Positions 11,780 to 23,160 of a stretch of DNA of 64,000 nt are shown in pieces; the first letter of the stretch is position 1; every line of letters starts with the position of its first letter. A program made the position numbers and the translations under genes. The notes beneath the pieces are model-generated. The model was given only the letters and a program-made list of their open reading frames with translations, had not been told where the DNA came from and made no database searches. The DNA lies in assembly GCF_036898095.1 (NCBI RefSeq), contig NC_090736.1, positions 11,620,186 through 11,684,185 of the forward strand. The letters are read 5' to 3'. The DNA is from Palaemon carinicauda (taxonomy: Eukaryota > Arthropoda > Malacostraca > Decapoda > Palaemonidae).

Positions 11780-13570
11780 ATGGATTCTTTAAGGAACGAA
11801 CCCCCATCCCCTGGATACGCTGACTCTCCCCCGGCACTGTTGACGACCTCTGCTAATGTGATAAGGGATAGCTCTGTTGATGACCTCGGAACGGGAAAGG
11901 ACCATTCTACTGATATTTCTAAATCGAGTAATTTGGGTAACACGAGGAAACTTCGAATCCTCCATGTTACACAAATTTCAATAGAAACAAATTATGATGA
12001 TCTATGTAAAGCATTTGAATGCTATGGATGCATAAAAGAAATAAGGATGAAACTTGAAGCTGAAACTTGGGATTCATGGATATCTTATAGTAGTTATGAC
12101 GAAGCATTTAGTGCAATAAGTAATTTGAATAATATTAAAATTAATAACTTGAATGTCGCGGCTGCTCTCTGCGATAAGGTACAAAAAGATTTAGATGTGT
12201 ACAGGCCTGCCGATTGGTTGGAAAAAGGCACAGATTTAGTCATGCCCTCCCAGAGAAATCCAAAACCACCGATGTGGCTTATAGCTGAATCAAAGGGGGT
12301 TACAGGGAATTATTTTAAAATATGCAAATTGATTCAGAAAAAAGTAGGAACTATTGCACCAGGCGATATATCTCGTTTCGGAAAAAATAGTTTCCTTATC
12401 CATGCCAAATCCAGTACACAGTCGGTAATATTGTCCAATATGAAAATAAATAATGATGACATTAAGTTAGATGTCAAACCCCACCTAAATTTTAGCTACG
12501 GAAGGGGCGTAGTTTTTAACAGAGACCTATATGATTTTACAGAGGAGGAGATACTGGCCATGTGTCCATTAAATGTTTGGAAAGTTCATAAAGTCCCAGG
12601 TACATCAATGATAATCCTTACGTTCCAGGATGCTGATGTACCTTTTCATATTATTATCGAGAACGAAAGGATTAAAGTAAGACCCTTCAAGCAGAAGCCA
12701 TTGCAATGCTTTAATTGTTTTAAATTTGGGCACCCGTCCAAAGTTTGCAAAAATGAGAAGATGTGTGGTATTTGCTCCAAATCTTACCATGGAGAGTGTG
12801 CACTTGGAGCCAGGTGTTTAAATTGCAGCTCGAATCACAAATCCACAGACAAGATTTGCGAGCTATATAAGTTGGAGGAAGCTGCCCTCAACAAATCAAA
12901 CTTAGAACACATAAGTGTGACCCATGCCAAAAGATTATTAAATAAATCAAATACATATGCTAAGGCATTAAAATCAAACCAACCTAGCACTGCCAATAGC
13001 TCAAAAAAAAGTATACTATCTGACAAAATGTCAAATATCGAGGTAACCTTATCACCTCCTGAGGCTTTACCACGGTGTATTAACACTAGGTCATTGCCCA
13101 TTGCTGTACAGCCTTCAGCCGCCATTACAAAAAGTAATACAAACCTCTCTCAGGCCATGTCCTTGCCTGATCTGATGGAGGTTCCACTTAAGACTAACTT
13201 ACCTGATGCACCTGTTGTGGGAAAGGTGCAAAAACCTCGAATCCCACCATCTATTAATCGCAAAAGAGAGAGACCTCCATCTCTCTCTCCACCCTCCATT
13301 AGAAACGTTAAGGTTATGACATCAAATAAATTTGATGTTTTGTCTGTTGATGTTTCTAATGAACCAGAAGATGGACTGAATAAATCAGAAATTCAAGTTG
13401 AGGTCCACCATCCACCTCAACAAATAGATAAAAAGAATACAAAGAAAATCACCAACGTTAAACCCAACATAACAAGACCACCTCTGAAGAAACCTACTGG
13501 TAATAATGTTACATTAAAAACTGCTAATGGGAAGACCTCATCCAAGATGTCTTCCAGAAATAATCCATAG
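11780..13570 (+). CDS. LINE ORF1 protein (RRM-like, CCHC zinc knuckles)
   Basis: Nucleic-acid-binding chaperone of the LINE ribonucleoprotein. The frame is open from 11696, but the start MDSLRNEPPSP at 11780 is preferred, since the upstream segment looks like translated UTR. An RRM-like segment (ILHVTQI..., FECYGCIKEIRMK, DEAFSAI) falls at about residues 60-125. CCHC knuckles follow at about 320-385: CFNCFKFGHPSKVC, then CGICSKSYHGEC and CLNCSSNHKS. A Ser/Pro/Lys-rich tail follows. The frame is intact (596 codons). ORF2 follows in another frame, about 15 bp after the TAG. Same architecture as I/Jockey-type ORF1; intact but probably not mobile in cis because ORF2 is broken. Confidence 0.85.
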   Translation: MDSLRNEPPSPGYADSPPALLTTSANVIRDSSVDDLGTGKDHSTDISKSSNLGNTRKLRILHVTQISIETNYDDLCKAFECYGCIKEIRMKLEAETWDSWISYSSYDEAFSAISNLNNIKINNLNVAAALCDKVQKDLDVYRPADWLEKGTDLVMPSQRNPKPPMWLIAESKGVTGNYFKICKLIQKKVGTIAPGDISRFGKNSFLIHAKSSTQSVILSNMKINNDDIKLDVKPHLNFSYGRGVVFNRDLYDFTEEEILAMCPLNVWKVHKVPGTSMIILTFQDADVPFHIIIENERIKVRPFKQKPLQCFNCFKFGHPSKVCKNEKMCGICSKSYHGECALGARCLNCSSNHKSTDKICELYKLEEAALNKSNLEHISVTHAKRLLNKSNTYAKALKSNQPSTANSSKKSILSDKMSNIEVTLSPPEALPRCINTRSLPIAVQPSAAITKSNTNLSQAMSLPDLMEVPLKTNLPDAPVVGKVQKPRIPPSINRKRERPPSLSPPSIRNVKVMTSNKFDVLSVDVSNEPEDGLNKSEIQVEVHHPPQQIDKKNTKKITNVKPNITRPPLKKPTGNNVTLKTANGKTSSKMSSRNNP

Positions 13571-13584
13571 TTTTCTCCTCCATT

Positions 13585-16500
13585 TTGCAATGGAACTGTC
13601 AGGGTTTGAGGGCGAAATATGAAGAACTTAAGCTCCTAATTCATGAGCATTCCCCCATAATTGTATGTCTACAGGAAAGTATGCTTGATTCTAACACTCC
13701 TAGTCCTCGAGAGTATGTTAGCTATAGAACACCATATAATCAACAAGCAGGGAGCCATGGCGGAAGTCTCATGTACATTCGTCGAGATGTTCCCCAAATA
13801 CCCATGTCTATACGTACAACCCTGCAGGCAGTTGTTGTACAAATTGATATAGGGAGAAAATATACAATATGCTCTCTGTACTTACCTCCAAATGATAATA
13901 TTTTATATGATGATTTAGCAGAGGTCATTCAACAACTCCCTCAACCTTTTCTCTTACTGGGAGATATGAATGGTAGACATCCTTTATGGGGTGATGTTTT
14001 GGCCAACACAAGGGGCAATATTATCTCATCAATTGTGGAGAATGAGGATGTGGGACTCCTTAATACAGGAGAGCCCACACACTTCCATGTTCAGACAGGT
14101 ACTTTGTCATGCATTGACCTTTCAATTGCAAGCTCTAACTGCCTTCTTGATTTTGATTGGAGGACATTAGATGATTGGCATACTAGTGATCATGCACCAA
14201 TCATTATAAACACCAACAAGGGTCCGCCTTTGCAAAGATCGCCACGTTGGAATCTAGACAAGGCAGACTGGGTTAAATTTTGTGAGCTGAGTGAAATCGA
14301 AGGGAGAGCAGAACAGTTTGAAAGTGTTGATGATGCCATAGACCTACTGAATGGAACTCTTCATACAGCAGGAGTCAATTCAATTCCCAAAACAACAGGG
14401 TTATTCAAACGACGACCAGTCCCGTGGTGGTCTTCAGGACTAACTGCACTCCACAGAGCCACAAGAAGATCTCTAACACGATTGCGTAGACGCAGAACTG
14501 ATGAGAATTTAATAATGTACAAGAAATGTAGAGCACAGTTCCGTCGTGCCATGAAAGAAGCAAGGCGCCAGTCATGGATGTCTTTTGTTTCCTCTATTAA
14601 CAGTAGAACACCACCATCTTCTGTGTGGAGGAAAGTAAAAAAGATAGCTGGCAAATTCACCCCCAACCCACCACCAGTGTTGAAGGTGAATGGCCAGTAT
14701 GTAACTGAAGCAAATGAAGTTAGCAATGCCCTGGCTAATCATTTTTCAAATGTATCCAGCAAGTGTGAAGGAGCCCCTGGTCACCAGTATAGGAGCACTG
14801 AAGAAAAGAAAATTTTAAATTTTGCAACAAGAAGGGAAGAGTCGTATAATTCTCCTTTCACTGAAAGAGAATTTGATTCCGCACTTGCTCATTGCAACGA
14901 TACAGCCCCTGGACCCGATGGAATTCCATATGCAATGATTAAACATGTACATTTTAATACAAAGCTATTTATTTTAAGCATTATTAATAGAATATGGCAT
15001 GATCATAGCTACCCAAGTGTTTGGGAACTAGCCATTATTTTAGCCTTTTTAAAACCCGGTAAAGACAAGTTTTTAGCAGCAAACTATCGTCCTATTGCAT
15101 TGACATCTTGTTTATGTAAAATTATGGAGAAGATGGTCAATGCAAGGCTGATATGGTACCTTGAAAAGAAAGGTATTTTATCACCGATTCAATGTGGATT
15201 CTGAAAAATGCACTCAACGACTGATGTGTTGATACGACTTGAGTCTTCTATTTGTGAAGCCTTTGCTTCCAAACAGCACCATGTTACAGTATTTTTTGAC
15301 CTTGAAAAGGCATATGATACCACATGGAGATATGGTATTCTTAAAACCATTCATGAATTGGGATTGAGAGGAGAGCTGCCACTATTTATTCAGGCATTTC
15401 TTTCACGTAGAGTTTTTCAAGTGAGAGTGGGGGAAAGTCTATCAGAGAGTAATTGCCAGGAAGAAGGAGTTCCTCAGGGTAGTGTGCTGAGTGTAACCCT
15501 TTTTGCACTAGCAATTAATGGGATATCCTCAGCCATTCCCCAGGATGTTCTCTCAACATTATTTGTGGATGATCTCTCAATATCATTTGCTGGCACTAGA
15601 ATGGCAATGGTTGAGAGAAAAATCCAACTCTCTATTGATAAAATTATCCAGTGGGCTGACATGAATGGATTTAAGTTCTCGACAAGTAAAACTACCATTG
15701 TCCATTTTTGTCGTATCCGGGGAGTACATCCAGACCCGGATATATACATTAAAGGTCAACGGATACCATGTGTATCGGAAACCAAATTTTTAGGTTTGAT
15801 ATTTGACTGTAGACTTACATGGGTTTCTCACCTAAAAGCGCTAAAAGCTAAATGTGTTGAAGCTCTGAATATCTTAAAAGTATTGTCCCATACATCATGG
15901 GGGGCAGACCGCAATACTATTTTAAAATTATACAAGGCCTTGATTTTTTCCAAAATTAGTTATGGTTGTGAGGTATATTCTTCAGCCACCCCAAGCCGGT
16001 TAAAAATATTAGACTCGATACATCATGCAGGTATTAGATTATCTACTGGAGCTTTTAAAACCTCGCCTATCCCAAGTCTCCTTGTTGATGCTGGAGAGTT
16101 ACCTCTAGACCTTTACCGAATGTCTTCCATTCTTCGGTATTGGTTTAGATTGCAAAGACTCCCTAGCTCTCTAGCCTTTCAGACTGCAAGCCTTGTAAGA
16201 CACGCATCATACTTTGAGTTGCACCCAAAATCTCCTCAACCTTATGGCTTTCGGGTGAAACGATTTTTAAGTAGTCTGGATATAATTAGAAATAAGGTAC
16301 TTCCATTCAAGGTATCATCAACACCTCCATGGAAATTACCTGACATATCATTTTGTAAATACTTTATTGGAGTTAAGAAGAATATGACTGACTTAGAATC
16401 CAGGTCTCTTTTTATGGAACATGTCGAAGAACATAGGGGATCGACTTTTATATATACTGATGGCTCCAAATCTGATGCTGGCGTTGGATTTGGAGTACAT

Positions 16501-17274
16501 AGTAATGATTTTAATTGTAGAGGTGCACTTCCTCTAACAGCTTCCATATTTACTGCCGAACTGTATGGCATATTAACCGCTATTGAGAAAATAGCTTTGG
16601 AAAAGGAGGGTAATTTTACAGTTTTTAGTGATGCAAGGAGTGTTCTTCAAGCTTTAGAAGTTTTTAATTCTAGTAACCCTCTAGTTTTAAAGATTTTAGA
16701 ATGGCTTTTTATTATTGGACGGAAAGGTATAACTGTTCGATTTTGTTGGGTTCCAGCACATGTAGGTGTGTCTGGGAATGAGAAGGCAGATTTACTGGCG
16801 AAGAATGCGGCATCCGAGTTGTTACCAAGGAGGTATCCCATTCCATGTAACGATCTCCTACCTTACATCAAGAAATTGGTTTGTGATAAATGGCAACAGC
16901 ACTGGGACAGTCAAGACGGCAATAAAATGAGGGAAGTAACAAATATCATATCACCTTGGAGGTATAACATGATTCCCCGAAAATGGGAGACGACTCTTTG
17001 TCGTCTCCGTATTGGTCACACACGGTTGACACACGAGTTTCTGCTGAAGGGCCAACACCAACCGTATTGCGAGGACTGCTTAGTACCTTTAACAGTGAGG
17101 CATTTGTTGACCGAATGCCCTAATTTTACTAACTTAAGAAATAGATATCTGTTTGAGGCTCAAGGTGAGGATGGCAGGTTTATCCTTGCCAAGATTCTTG
17201 GACATGATGTGTCTTACTATGCGAGCGGAATTTTTAGATTTATTTCAGAAGCAGGTCTTCTGAAAACTATTTAA
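13585..17274 (+). pseudogene. LINE ORF2: endonuclease-reverse transcriptase-RNase H, one nonsense codon
   Basis: 1229 codons in one frame, broken only by TGA at 15202-15204 (CGF-stop-KMHS; CGA to TGA fits a CpG transition). Endonuclease at about 1-215: QWNCQGLRAK, CLQES, LGDMNGRHPLWGD, and SDHAPI with catalytic Asp/His. RT at about 480-780: KPGKDKFLAANYRPI, FFDLEKAYDTTW, EGVPQGSVLS and the catalytic FVDD at about 660. RNase H from about 950: YTDGSKSD, FTAELYG, FSDARSV, HVGVSGNEKADLLAK, so all four acidic residues are present. The C-terminal CEDCLVPLTVRHLLTEC knuckle is present. No AUG precedes the conserved start: the frame opens after TAA at 13561 and reaches QWNCQG through a UUG, so initiation is non-AUG or by reinitiation. 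Confidence 0.9.
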
Positions 17275-17419
17275 GTATTTTAATGACTTCTTAATTTTTA
17301 TGGTTTTAATCGAATTCTCTTTTAATTTTCATATACAGTAAATGGTATCGGCGTCAATGACCTTAGATGTCAGGATGCCAGAAAACTTTCAATCAATCAA
17401 TCAATCAATCTACTTGCGG

Positions 17420-18059
17420 ACAAGCTCGATGTTGTACCATCTGGACGCGCTGACTGAAGGCTTCCTTCGGGTGTCTCATCTGTGGAGGTCGACGACCTCA
17501 GACACCCTTCCATCCTTGAGAAGAGTTTTGTCTGTGCCCAAGGACAGAGACTTAGACAGCTGCTGTGCGGAGTAAATCAACTTCCGGTTTCACTCCTCCA
17601 AGGCGCTTTCTTCCAGACTCTGCAGGGCTCCAGCGCCCTTTTCTTTCAACCACGTCGGCCTAAGTTATCGGCTACGACAACTGGGACAAGGTGTCCAATT
17701 GCAGTTTCCTCCTGTCAGGAACAGATGGCACGGGAGACTCCCCCAGGGGGGGCATAGTCCTAAAAGGAGTTCACGAACTCTAGGATTGCAGGTTTTTTCG
17801 CTGGGAGGATGCTTAAGGTTACTCATCCGAATGACAGCTTCCCGATGCCCATTCCCGCACAATCTCTGTGAGTAGCCAAGGATATCGCGCCTGCCGTCTC
17901 TGTCAGCGAATTCAGTGTCTCTGAACCTCTATGCCATAGCGTCAGCAGAGTTGCCCGGTTGGGCAGAAGGATCCATACCTTAGGCGAAGGTCTTCCTTAG
18001 GATCATTGACGGCTTCACCCCCGGCCCCCTCAGTCGATCCTTTCTTGTAAGGAAGGATC
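17420..18059 (+). pseudogene. DIRS-1 gag tail, resumed after the LINE
   Basis: The sequence continues directly from 10955 once the LINE and one target copy are removed. It is Gln/Arg/Ser-rich and broken by stops, as in the preceding gag region. No catalytic motif is expected. Confidence 0.45.
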
Positions 18060-18542
18060 TGAGAGGGGATGTCCATAGTCGACCTCTCAGCCCTGATCAA
18101 GTTTGTCGAACAAACTTCGGCCAGCGTAGACCAGCAGAATCGATCAGACTGGTAACGAGGCGACAGGACTCCTTTAACCCTGGATCGGAAGGACGGGTAC
18201 TTTCAGTTTCCATTCCATCCATCTTCCAGGGTGCTCGTCAAATTCAGCCTAGACTGCAAGTATTCCTGCTTATGATGCAGTGTGGCTATCCCGCCGTGGC
18301 ATAGCAGGTTTGTTTCCCCAGAGAACTCTCCCTGCCTTCCTCTTGGCCGCTCAGGTGAAGGCTTCGCCTCCTCTGCTGTTTGGAGGGCTGGTCAACTCTG
18401 GTAGGCTCGGGTTTCGACCTTCTTCAGCGCCGGGACAAGCTTCCGGATGCTGACCATGAGTGTGGGCTCATGGTATTTTGCTTGGAGCCTTCTCTTCCTC
18501 TGCCTCAACATCTGGAGTATCTGGCCATGATATTGAGTCAAC
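18060..18542 (+). pseudogene. DIRS-1 reverse transcriptase remnant
   Basis: Broken frames preserve RT landmarks shared with DIRS-3. VDLSALIKFVE (about 18076) corresponds to VDVSPLNKFVG. TLDRKDGYFQFPFHPSSR (about 18170) corresponds to SLDLQDAYFHIPIHP. LPQHLEYLAMIL (about 18500) corresponds to the YLGM motif after the active site. The catalytic YLDD block is not recognisable. Stops and frameshifts preclude function. Confidence 0.6.
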
Positions 18543-18648
18543 CGCCTTACCACATTGGAAACCCCGCTTCTCGTCCGTCCAGCGAGGTTAAGCAACGTCG
18601 GTACTTGGATGGGTGACCACCTGGGGACGCCAGATTCTGTTACCGCAT
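18543..18648 (+). ncRNA. 5S rRNA-derived insert (pseudogene) inside DIRS-1
   Basis: A stretch of about 105 bp reads as a near full-length, diverged 5S rRNA: TACCACATTGGAAA, TTCTCGTCCG, GGTTAAGCAACGTCGG, then GTACTTGGATGGGTGACC and CCTGGGGACGCC, in 5S order and spacing. About 9 bp are missing between GTCGG and GTACTT. These blocks cover the A-box/C-box internal promoter region. It sits exactly where the DIRS-1 RT should continue after its YLAM motif, and DIRS sequence resumes afterwards. No A-rich tail is seen. Probably a 5S pseudogene or SINE3-type fragment captured by the element; not a functional gene. Confidence 0.75.
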
Positions 18649-20564
18649 CCTCCGAGCCTTCCTTTCGGTTGACTGTGGCAAGACTGAGGAGAGTCGCAGT
18701 ACCTGTTCTCAGTCAAGCAGAGCTTTCAGCCCTACCTTGGAACGTTTCCTAGTTCTTCTTTCCTCATTGACCCGTCTATAGTCCGAACAGTCGCCTCAGG
18801 ATAAGTTCCATGTGGGGCGATCCAAGTTCCGGTGGCTTCAGGCAATGTTTAACCGGACTCCCTGGCCCTATGGGACCAGCGGAACTATTAAACCTGCAAT
18901 GGGTGTTGACCTATGGAGCCTCTTGATGGTAGTGGATATTTTCGTCCTTTCCCCACATTCTTGATGCGGTTCTCGGACTCGTCAAAGGAAAGGGGGGGGG
19001 GCACGTCCGGTCCAGGCCTATGGTCAAGACCTGAAGGATACCTCTCCATCATTCAGGCAGGCTTAAGGGCCTTAGTCTGGCCCCTCTTCAGATCCTACAG
19101 CTCCTGCCAAGTCGCCCCGTTGCGCGTCGACTTCATTCTAACCAGCAGGGGACGCATTTTCACACCTTCACATCTTGCAGTAGAGATACCGGGATGATTG
19201 AGATTCTCTCAATTCCACCATCGGCTCTCTCATTCCAGGCAGGGGAATGTTTCTCTCAGACTATCCGAGCAGAGCCTCATAGAGAGAGTGTACCTAGGGG
19301 TCTTTGACCTTGGGTAACCAGCAAATGCTGGTCTGGGGGACCTGATCGCGACACCTTGGAACCTCAAGCTTCCACTAGTCTTCCCCCCAGTCTCAGACCC
19401 CGAGACTCTGGCAAGATGCATTCTGGTGATGGTGGGACAAATTCGACGCCTGCGTCTTCCCTCCTTTTTGTCTGCGGACAATGGGTCTCGACAAAACCAG
19501 GTTGTCTGTTAACCTTTCAATGGGAGAGCTCCACTGGGACTATGCGCAGAACGGTTTCTGGACCCTCTGCTTCCCCTGACGGAACTCCCGGGAGAGCTCC
19601 TCCCACGGCGCAGATTACTCAAGCAACCTCACTGCGACATCTCTCCCGAACCGGGGCGTCGCTTCGGCTTCATGCCTGGAGACACTACGCTTCCTCCTCT
19701 AGAAGAGACAACCCGCTACAGTCGCGGTACGGAGGTCGCGTCATCTGCGATAGTCATCCACAGGGGTCTCCCAGGCAAAGTGAAGAGTGTAAGGTGGTGG
19801 GTGCCGTGGGAGATATACCTCTTCCCGTGAGGCCTCATCTCCAGCAATAACAGTCTTATTGCCTTTCGGCGGGAGGAAACTCCTTTCCGCTCTCGGCAAT
19901 GAAGCCTGTCGCTCAGCCTTTCCCTGACCTTCAGGCTTAAAGGAATAACTTTTTCCTGCCCGCTGGATCTATCCTCGCTCATGCGAAGCTACGATCGTCC
20001 TTGCCCTAGTCGGAGGAAGACCTCCAACTTGGAGCATGGCTCGGACTTTTAGTCCTTTAAGAGATCTTCTCAAGACCCTTTTACGACAGGCCTCGGATTG
20101 TATTCCGCCTTGGGTCTTCTGCTCACTCTGGCCACGGCCAGTGTGTAAGCAATCTTCTTGGTCTCTTACTACTCCCCCATTTCTAAGGAAGAGGGGAAGG
20201 CAACATTCAGGCTCGCTCCTGAGTTGTTGGCTAGACTCAGAATCTGAGGGTCTCAACCCTTCGGTCCGATTCATTCAAGATTTCGAGTCTCCATTCTGTG
20301 TGTGATGTCCCAAGACCTTCTCTTTCTTGCCAGTAAGGAATCGAGAGGTTAGCGCTGGGAACAGCTGCAGTTTGGCCTCAGTTGCAGCCGATTTGGGAAC
20401 ACAAGGAGGACATGGGGGGGAGAGTCACCAGTATACCTCTTCAGCCCGGACTCGAGTACATTCATCTCGACCTGTCTTCAGACCCTCCCCCGTCACGTCG
20501 CCCTACAGCACAATGTTGGATACATCGCATCGTCCTCGCCTTCGAGTAATGTTACTCTGTGACG
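18649..20564 (+). pseudogene. DIRS-1 degenerate RT C-terminal/RNase H/recombinase region
   Basis: By position and composition this is the remainder of DIRS-1 pol. Frames are too broken to delimit domains. A fragment IASSSPSSNVTL at about 20525-20560 resembles the segment after the HxxR box of DIRS recombinases. Confidence 0.45.
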
Positions 20565-20700
20565 CAGGTGCTACAAGCTGGAGTCTGGAAGCATCTGATG
20601 ACCTTCGCAGCCCGCTTCCTGCAGGGCGTGACCCACAGGAGTCTCGATACGTTTTCTATCGCTCTGTGGTGGCTACACAACAGCTGGTCTAACCTCAGGC
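20565..20700 (+). pseudogene. DIRS-1 tyrosine recombinase C-terminal remnant
   Basis: The frame reads QVLQAGVWKHLMTF and then FLQGVTHRSLDTFS. It matches the region around the catalytic Tyr in DIRS recombinases (…W..H..F..FYL.DV). The aligned nucleophile position reads Phe, so the fragment would be catalytically dead. A premature TAA follows. Confidence 0.55.
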
Positions 20701-21164
20701 TCCTTTTTGGACAGGTAGCAGAAGGTTGAGGGCATTGTTATCAGGTTTTAGTCTGCATGAACGAAAGAAGTATGTCTGGCCCTTACTTCTTTCTTCATCA
20801 TCCCCTCTACGGGGAAGCAGCATCCTGGTCTCTGCATAGCTGACCTCGAACCTCTGCAGGTAAACCATGCTTCCTTGTGTTCCGAGTATTGAGTCAATAC
20901 TGTCGCGTCCCCCATACCCTGACGAGGTGGTATTGGGAACGTCCTAACCCAGAGTTCCTTCTGGAACTCCAGGTCAACTGCCTAAGACGGGTCACACTTC
21001 TTCCTTCACACACAAGCTTACGTAGGCCACATGGTTCCTTGCGGAGCAAGGAACTTGTGAGGTGCAGGGACTCCTTTTCTCGAGTGCGACTCACTCGGAT
21101 TCTGAGTCCCCGGGTAAAGCCAAAGCCAGTATGGCTGGGGACTTTCCACCCTTCCTAAGGGATA

Positions 21165-21270
21165 AGTCACCCTTTGTAAATAGCGTGGTTTGCATTTCGG
21201 TTACGGAACAAATGACAAATTCGAAGATAATTTGTATTTTTCCTAACCATACAAACCTTAGCTATTTACA
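21165..21270 (+). repeat. DIRS-1 internal complementary region (ICR)
   Basis: The first half (about 21170-21213) is the reverse complement of the left outer end (GTTCCGTAACCGAAAT, CACGCTATTTACAAAGGG). The second half (about 21214-21270) is the reverse complement of the right outer end (CAAATTCGAAGATAATTTG). The central joint thus records the two ends side by side, which is the template role proposed for the DIRS1 ICR during circle formation. Confidence 0.85.
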
Positions 21271-21321
21271 CATATTTGCCCGCCAGCCCTGTCCCCCAAG
21301 ACAAGTCCTACCTCTAAGTGA

Positions 21322-21526
21322 AAGTGAGTATTCACGTGTGTGTGAGGGGGAGGAGGGGTAGCTAGCTACCACTCCCCTAGCCCCCCCGCTAACTAGCGCG
21401 GGGGTAATACACCCTCGTTAAATTCTAATGGCTCGCCATTTCAGCTACGCTAAAAGTAATAACCCTTTGTAAATAGCTAAGGTTTGTATGGTTAGGAAAA
21501 ATACAAATTATCTTCGAATTTGTCAT
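21322..21526 (-). repeat. DIRS-1 right inverted terminal repeat
   Basis: Inverted partner of 7197-7378, extending slightly further outward to TTCGAATTTGTCAT, as mirrored in the ICR. Confidence 0.9.
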
Positions 21527-22602
21527 ATTCTATGTGCCACACCATTTTTTGGGAGGAAAAGTGGTAATACATCAGAGATGTAAGTTGCATGATAACAAGA
21601 CTGATATATATTGAGTGTAAAAGTCTTAATTGGTTTATGAATTTAGACTTTCTTAGTTCACTTGCCTAAAATGACATTTGCTTTTTAGTTAAGAGTTCAG
21701 TGACAAGGTCACACAGGATGTTACCTCCAAGTCAAAGGAAGCACTCCATAGATTTTGTTTAACAAAAGTAGTAGTTTAGCTACTCTTTTTGTGGAAAAGT
21801 TTCAGAAAAGATGTACTTCTCTGCAGAATGGTTCCCTTTTGACATACATAAGACATGATGAATGAAAATTTCTTATAAAAAATGTCAAGTGAAACATAGT
21901 TACAAATGTTATAAAGCGATGAAAATATAACTTAATAAAGGAAGGGCAAGTTATCTACAGAATACTCTAAATGATAATGTATTTTGTCAATCTTTTTTAT
22001 CAGAATTGACAATAGTCAAGATTTGCAAGGCTTTATCTTTAAGAAGCTTTTTTTTTTTTTAACTATTTGCTTAAGCTTGAGTTTTGCCTCTATTTTTCTC
22101 AATAAGAAAGTTCAAGATCTTATTTATTATGTTGTATAAGACTAGTTTTAAAAGGTGGTCAGTGGTTATTGATTTGGAATCCGACCAAAAAATTCAGGTG
22201 ATTATGAGTTTACTTTGGGTTAGAATTAGTTATCTTTTAAACTAATCTCAAGTGGTGGTTAAATATATTAATCTATTTTGTTACTTTCATATCTCTCTAC
22301 TTTACCATCCAACCTCCATCAGAATGAGGGATTCAGTAATATGAACATCAGGGGAGTTTTATGAAAATAAACAGAATTTTAATGATAAAGTTTGATATTT
22401 TTGTAGTCGCCTGATGTTCATTTATATGCCCCCCTCTCCACCCATCAGTGATGTCAAGAGACTTCAAGAATTGAAAAGCAAGAGGCAATTAGTCGTGTCA
22501 TTTGTTGAGTTTCTATCCATGGCAGTGGTGAATGTTAATAATAATAGGATGGTAAAACAACCTTTGACTGGTACTTAACGGGACATACTGCAGTCCTCTC
22601 CA
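21527..22602. other. AT-rich intron DNA between DIRS-1 and DIRS-2
   Basis: No ORF, RNA gene or transposon signal was recognised. Confidence 0.5.
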
Positions 22603-22990
22603 CAAAACGGATTTTGAGCGAAATGAAAAATCTATTTTTGGGTGAGGTAGCCATGTCGTCTTGATGGAAGTTCCTTCATAGTAGCTTCCTAGGTTATATT
22701 TAACTACAGTGATATATCCCAGAGAATTTTGCTTAAGGTATCCAGAATTCTAACTCCTGGCGCGAATATCCCTGGCTTTTGCCTTTAGGGATATTGCATA
22801 ATATCAGAGGACGTATTCTTGACATGCCACATAGCTATCTAGACCCCTAATAGCGTTTACGCTTCAAGAGGGGAAAGGGGCAAGAATTGTAGGAGAGCCG
22901 TTATTAAGGCATCGCTTCTACTCCTACTACTGTTGAGCGCCAGTATGACGTCACATCCCGGCGCCATCTTGTCATTCTTTGTAGCGCTAG
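22603..22990 (-). repeat. DIRS-2 3' inverted terminal repeat
   Basis: Reverse complement of about 33375-33736, with shared blocks such as CCTAGGTTATATTTAACTAC, GGACGTATTCTTGA and GCGCCATCTTGTCATTCTTT. A few indels separate the two. Confidence 0.88.
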
Positions 22991-23049
22991 CGAGGTGCTA
23001 CAGATACAGTACTTTTGGGAGGGATTCATTCAGCCTTTGTAAAAGGAGG

Positions 23050-23160
23050 GTGGGTCCATCAGGACAACATGGCTACCTCACCCAAAAATAGATTTTTCGC
23101 TTCGCTCAAAATCCGTTTTTTGGGCTCAGGCCATGTCGTCCTGATGGAAGTTTACCAGAG
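23050..23160 (-). repeat. DIRS-2 internal complementary region
   Basis: The first part (AACATGGCTACCTCACCC, AAAAATAGATTTTTCGC) complements the left outer end, and the second (TGGGCTCAGGCCATGTCGTC) complements the right outer end. Confidence 0.85.

Larger units (their letters stand above)
10968..17407 (+). mobile_element. Full-length RNase H-encoding LINE (I-superfamily type) inserted in DIRS-1
   Basis: A 12-bp target duplication ATCTACTTGCGG lies at 10956-10967 and 17408-17419, so removing the insert rejoins the DIRS-1 sequence exactly. The 3' end is a short (TCAA)n tail, not poly(A). Two ORFs are present: an RRM/zinc-knuckle ORF1 and an endonuclease-RT-RNase H ORF2. Non-LTR elements with an apurinic-type endonuclease and C-terminal RNase H belong to the I group (I, Nimb, Ingi, LOA, R1 relatives); the exact clade was not resolved. 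The 5' UTR (10968-11779) holds no gene. Confidence 0.88.
7196..21526 (+). mobile_element. DIRS-1: DIRS-like retrotransposon, degenerate, interrupted by a LINE
   Basis: The element is bounded by inverted terminal repeats (7197-7378 and about 21322-21526), with an internal complementary region at 21165-21270 that matches both outer ends. DIRS elements replicate through a circular intermediate and integrate by a tyrosine recombinase, so no target duplication is expected and none is evident. The order is leader, gag-like repeats (8060-10955), LINE insertion (10968-17407), gag tail, RT pieces, and recombinase tail. Frames are heavily broken. Its flanks lie inside the intron of the zinc-finger gene. 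Confidence 0.85.
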
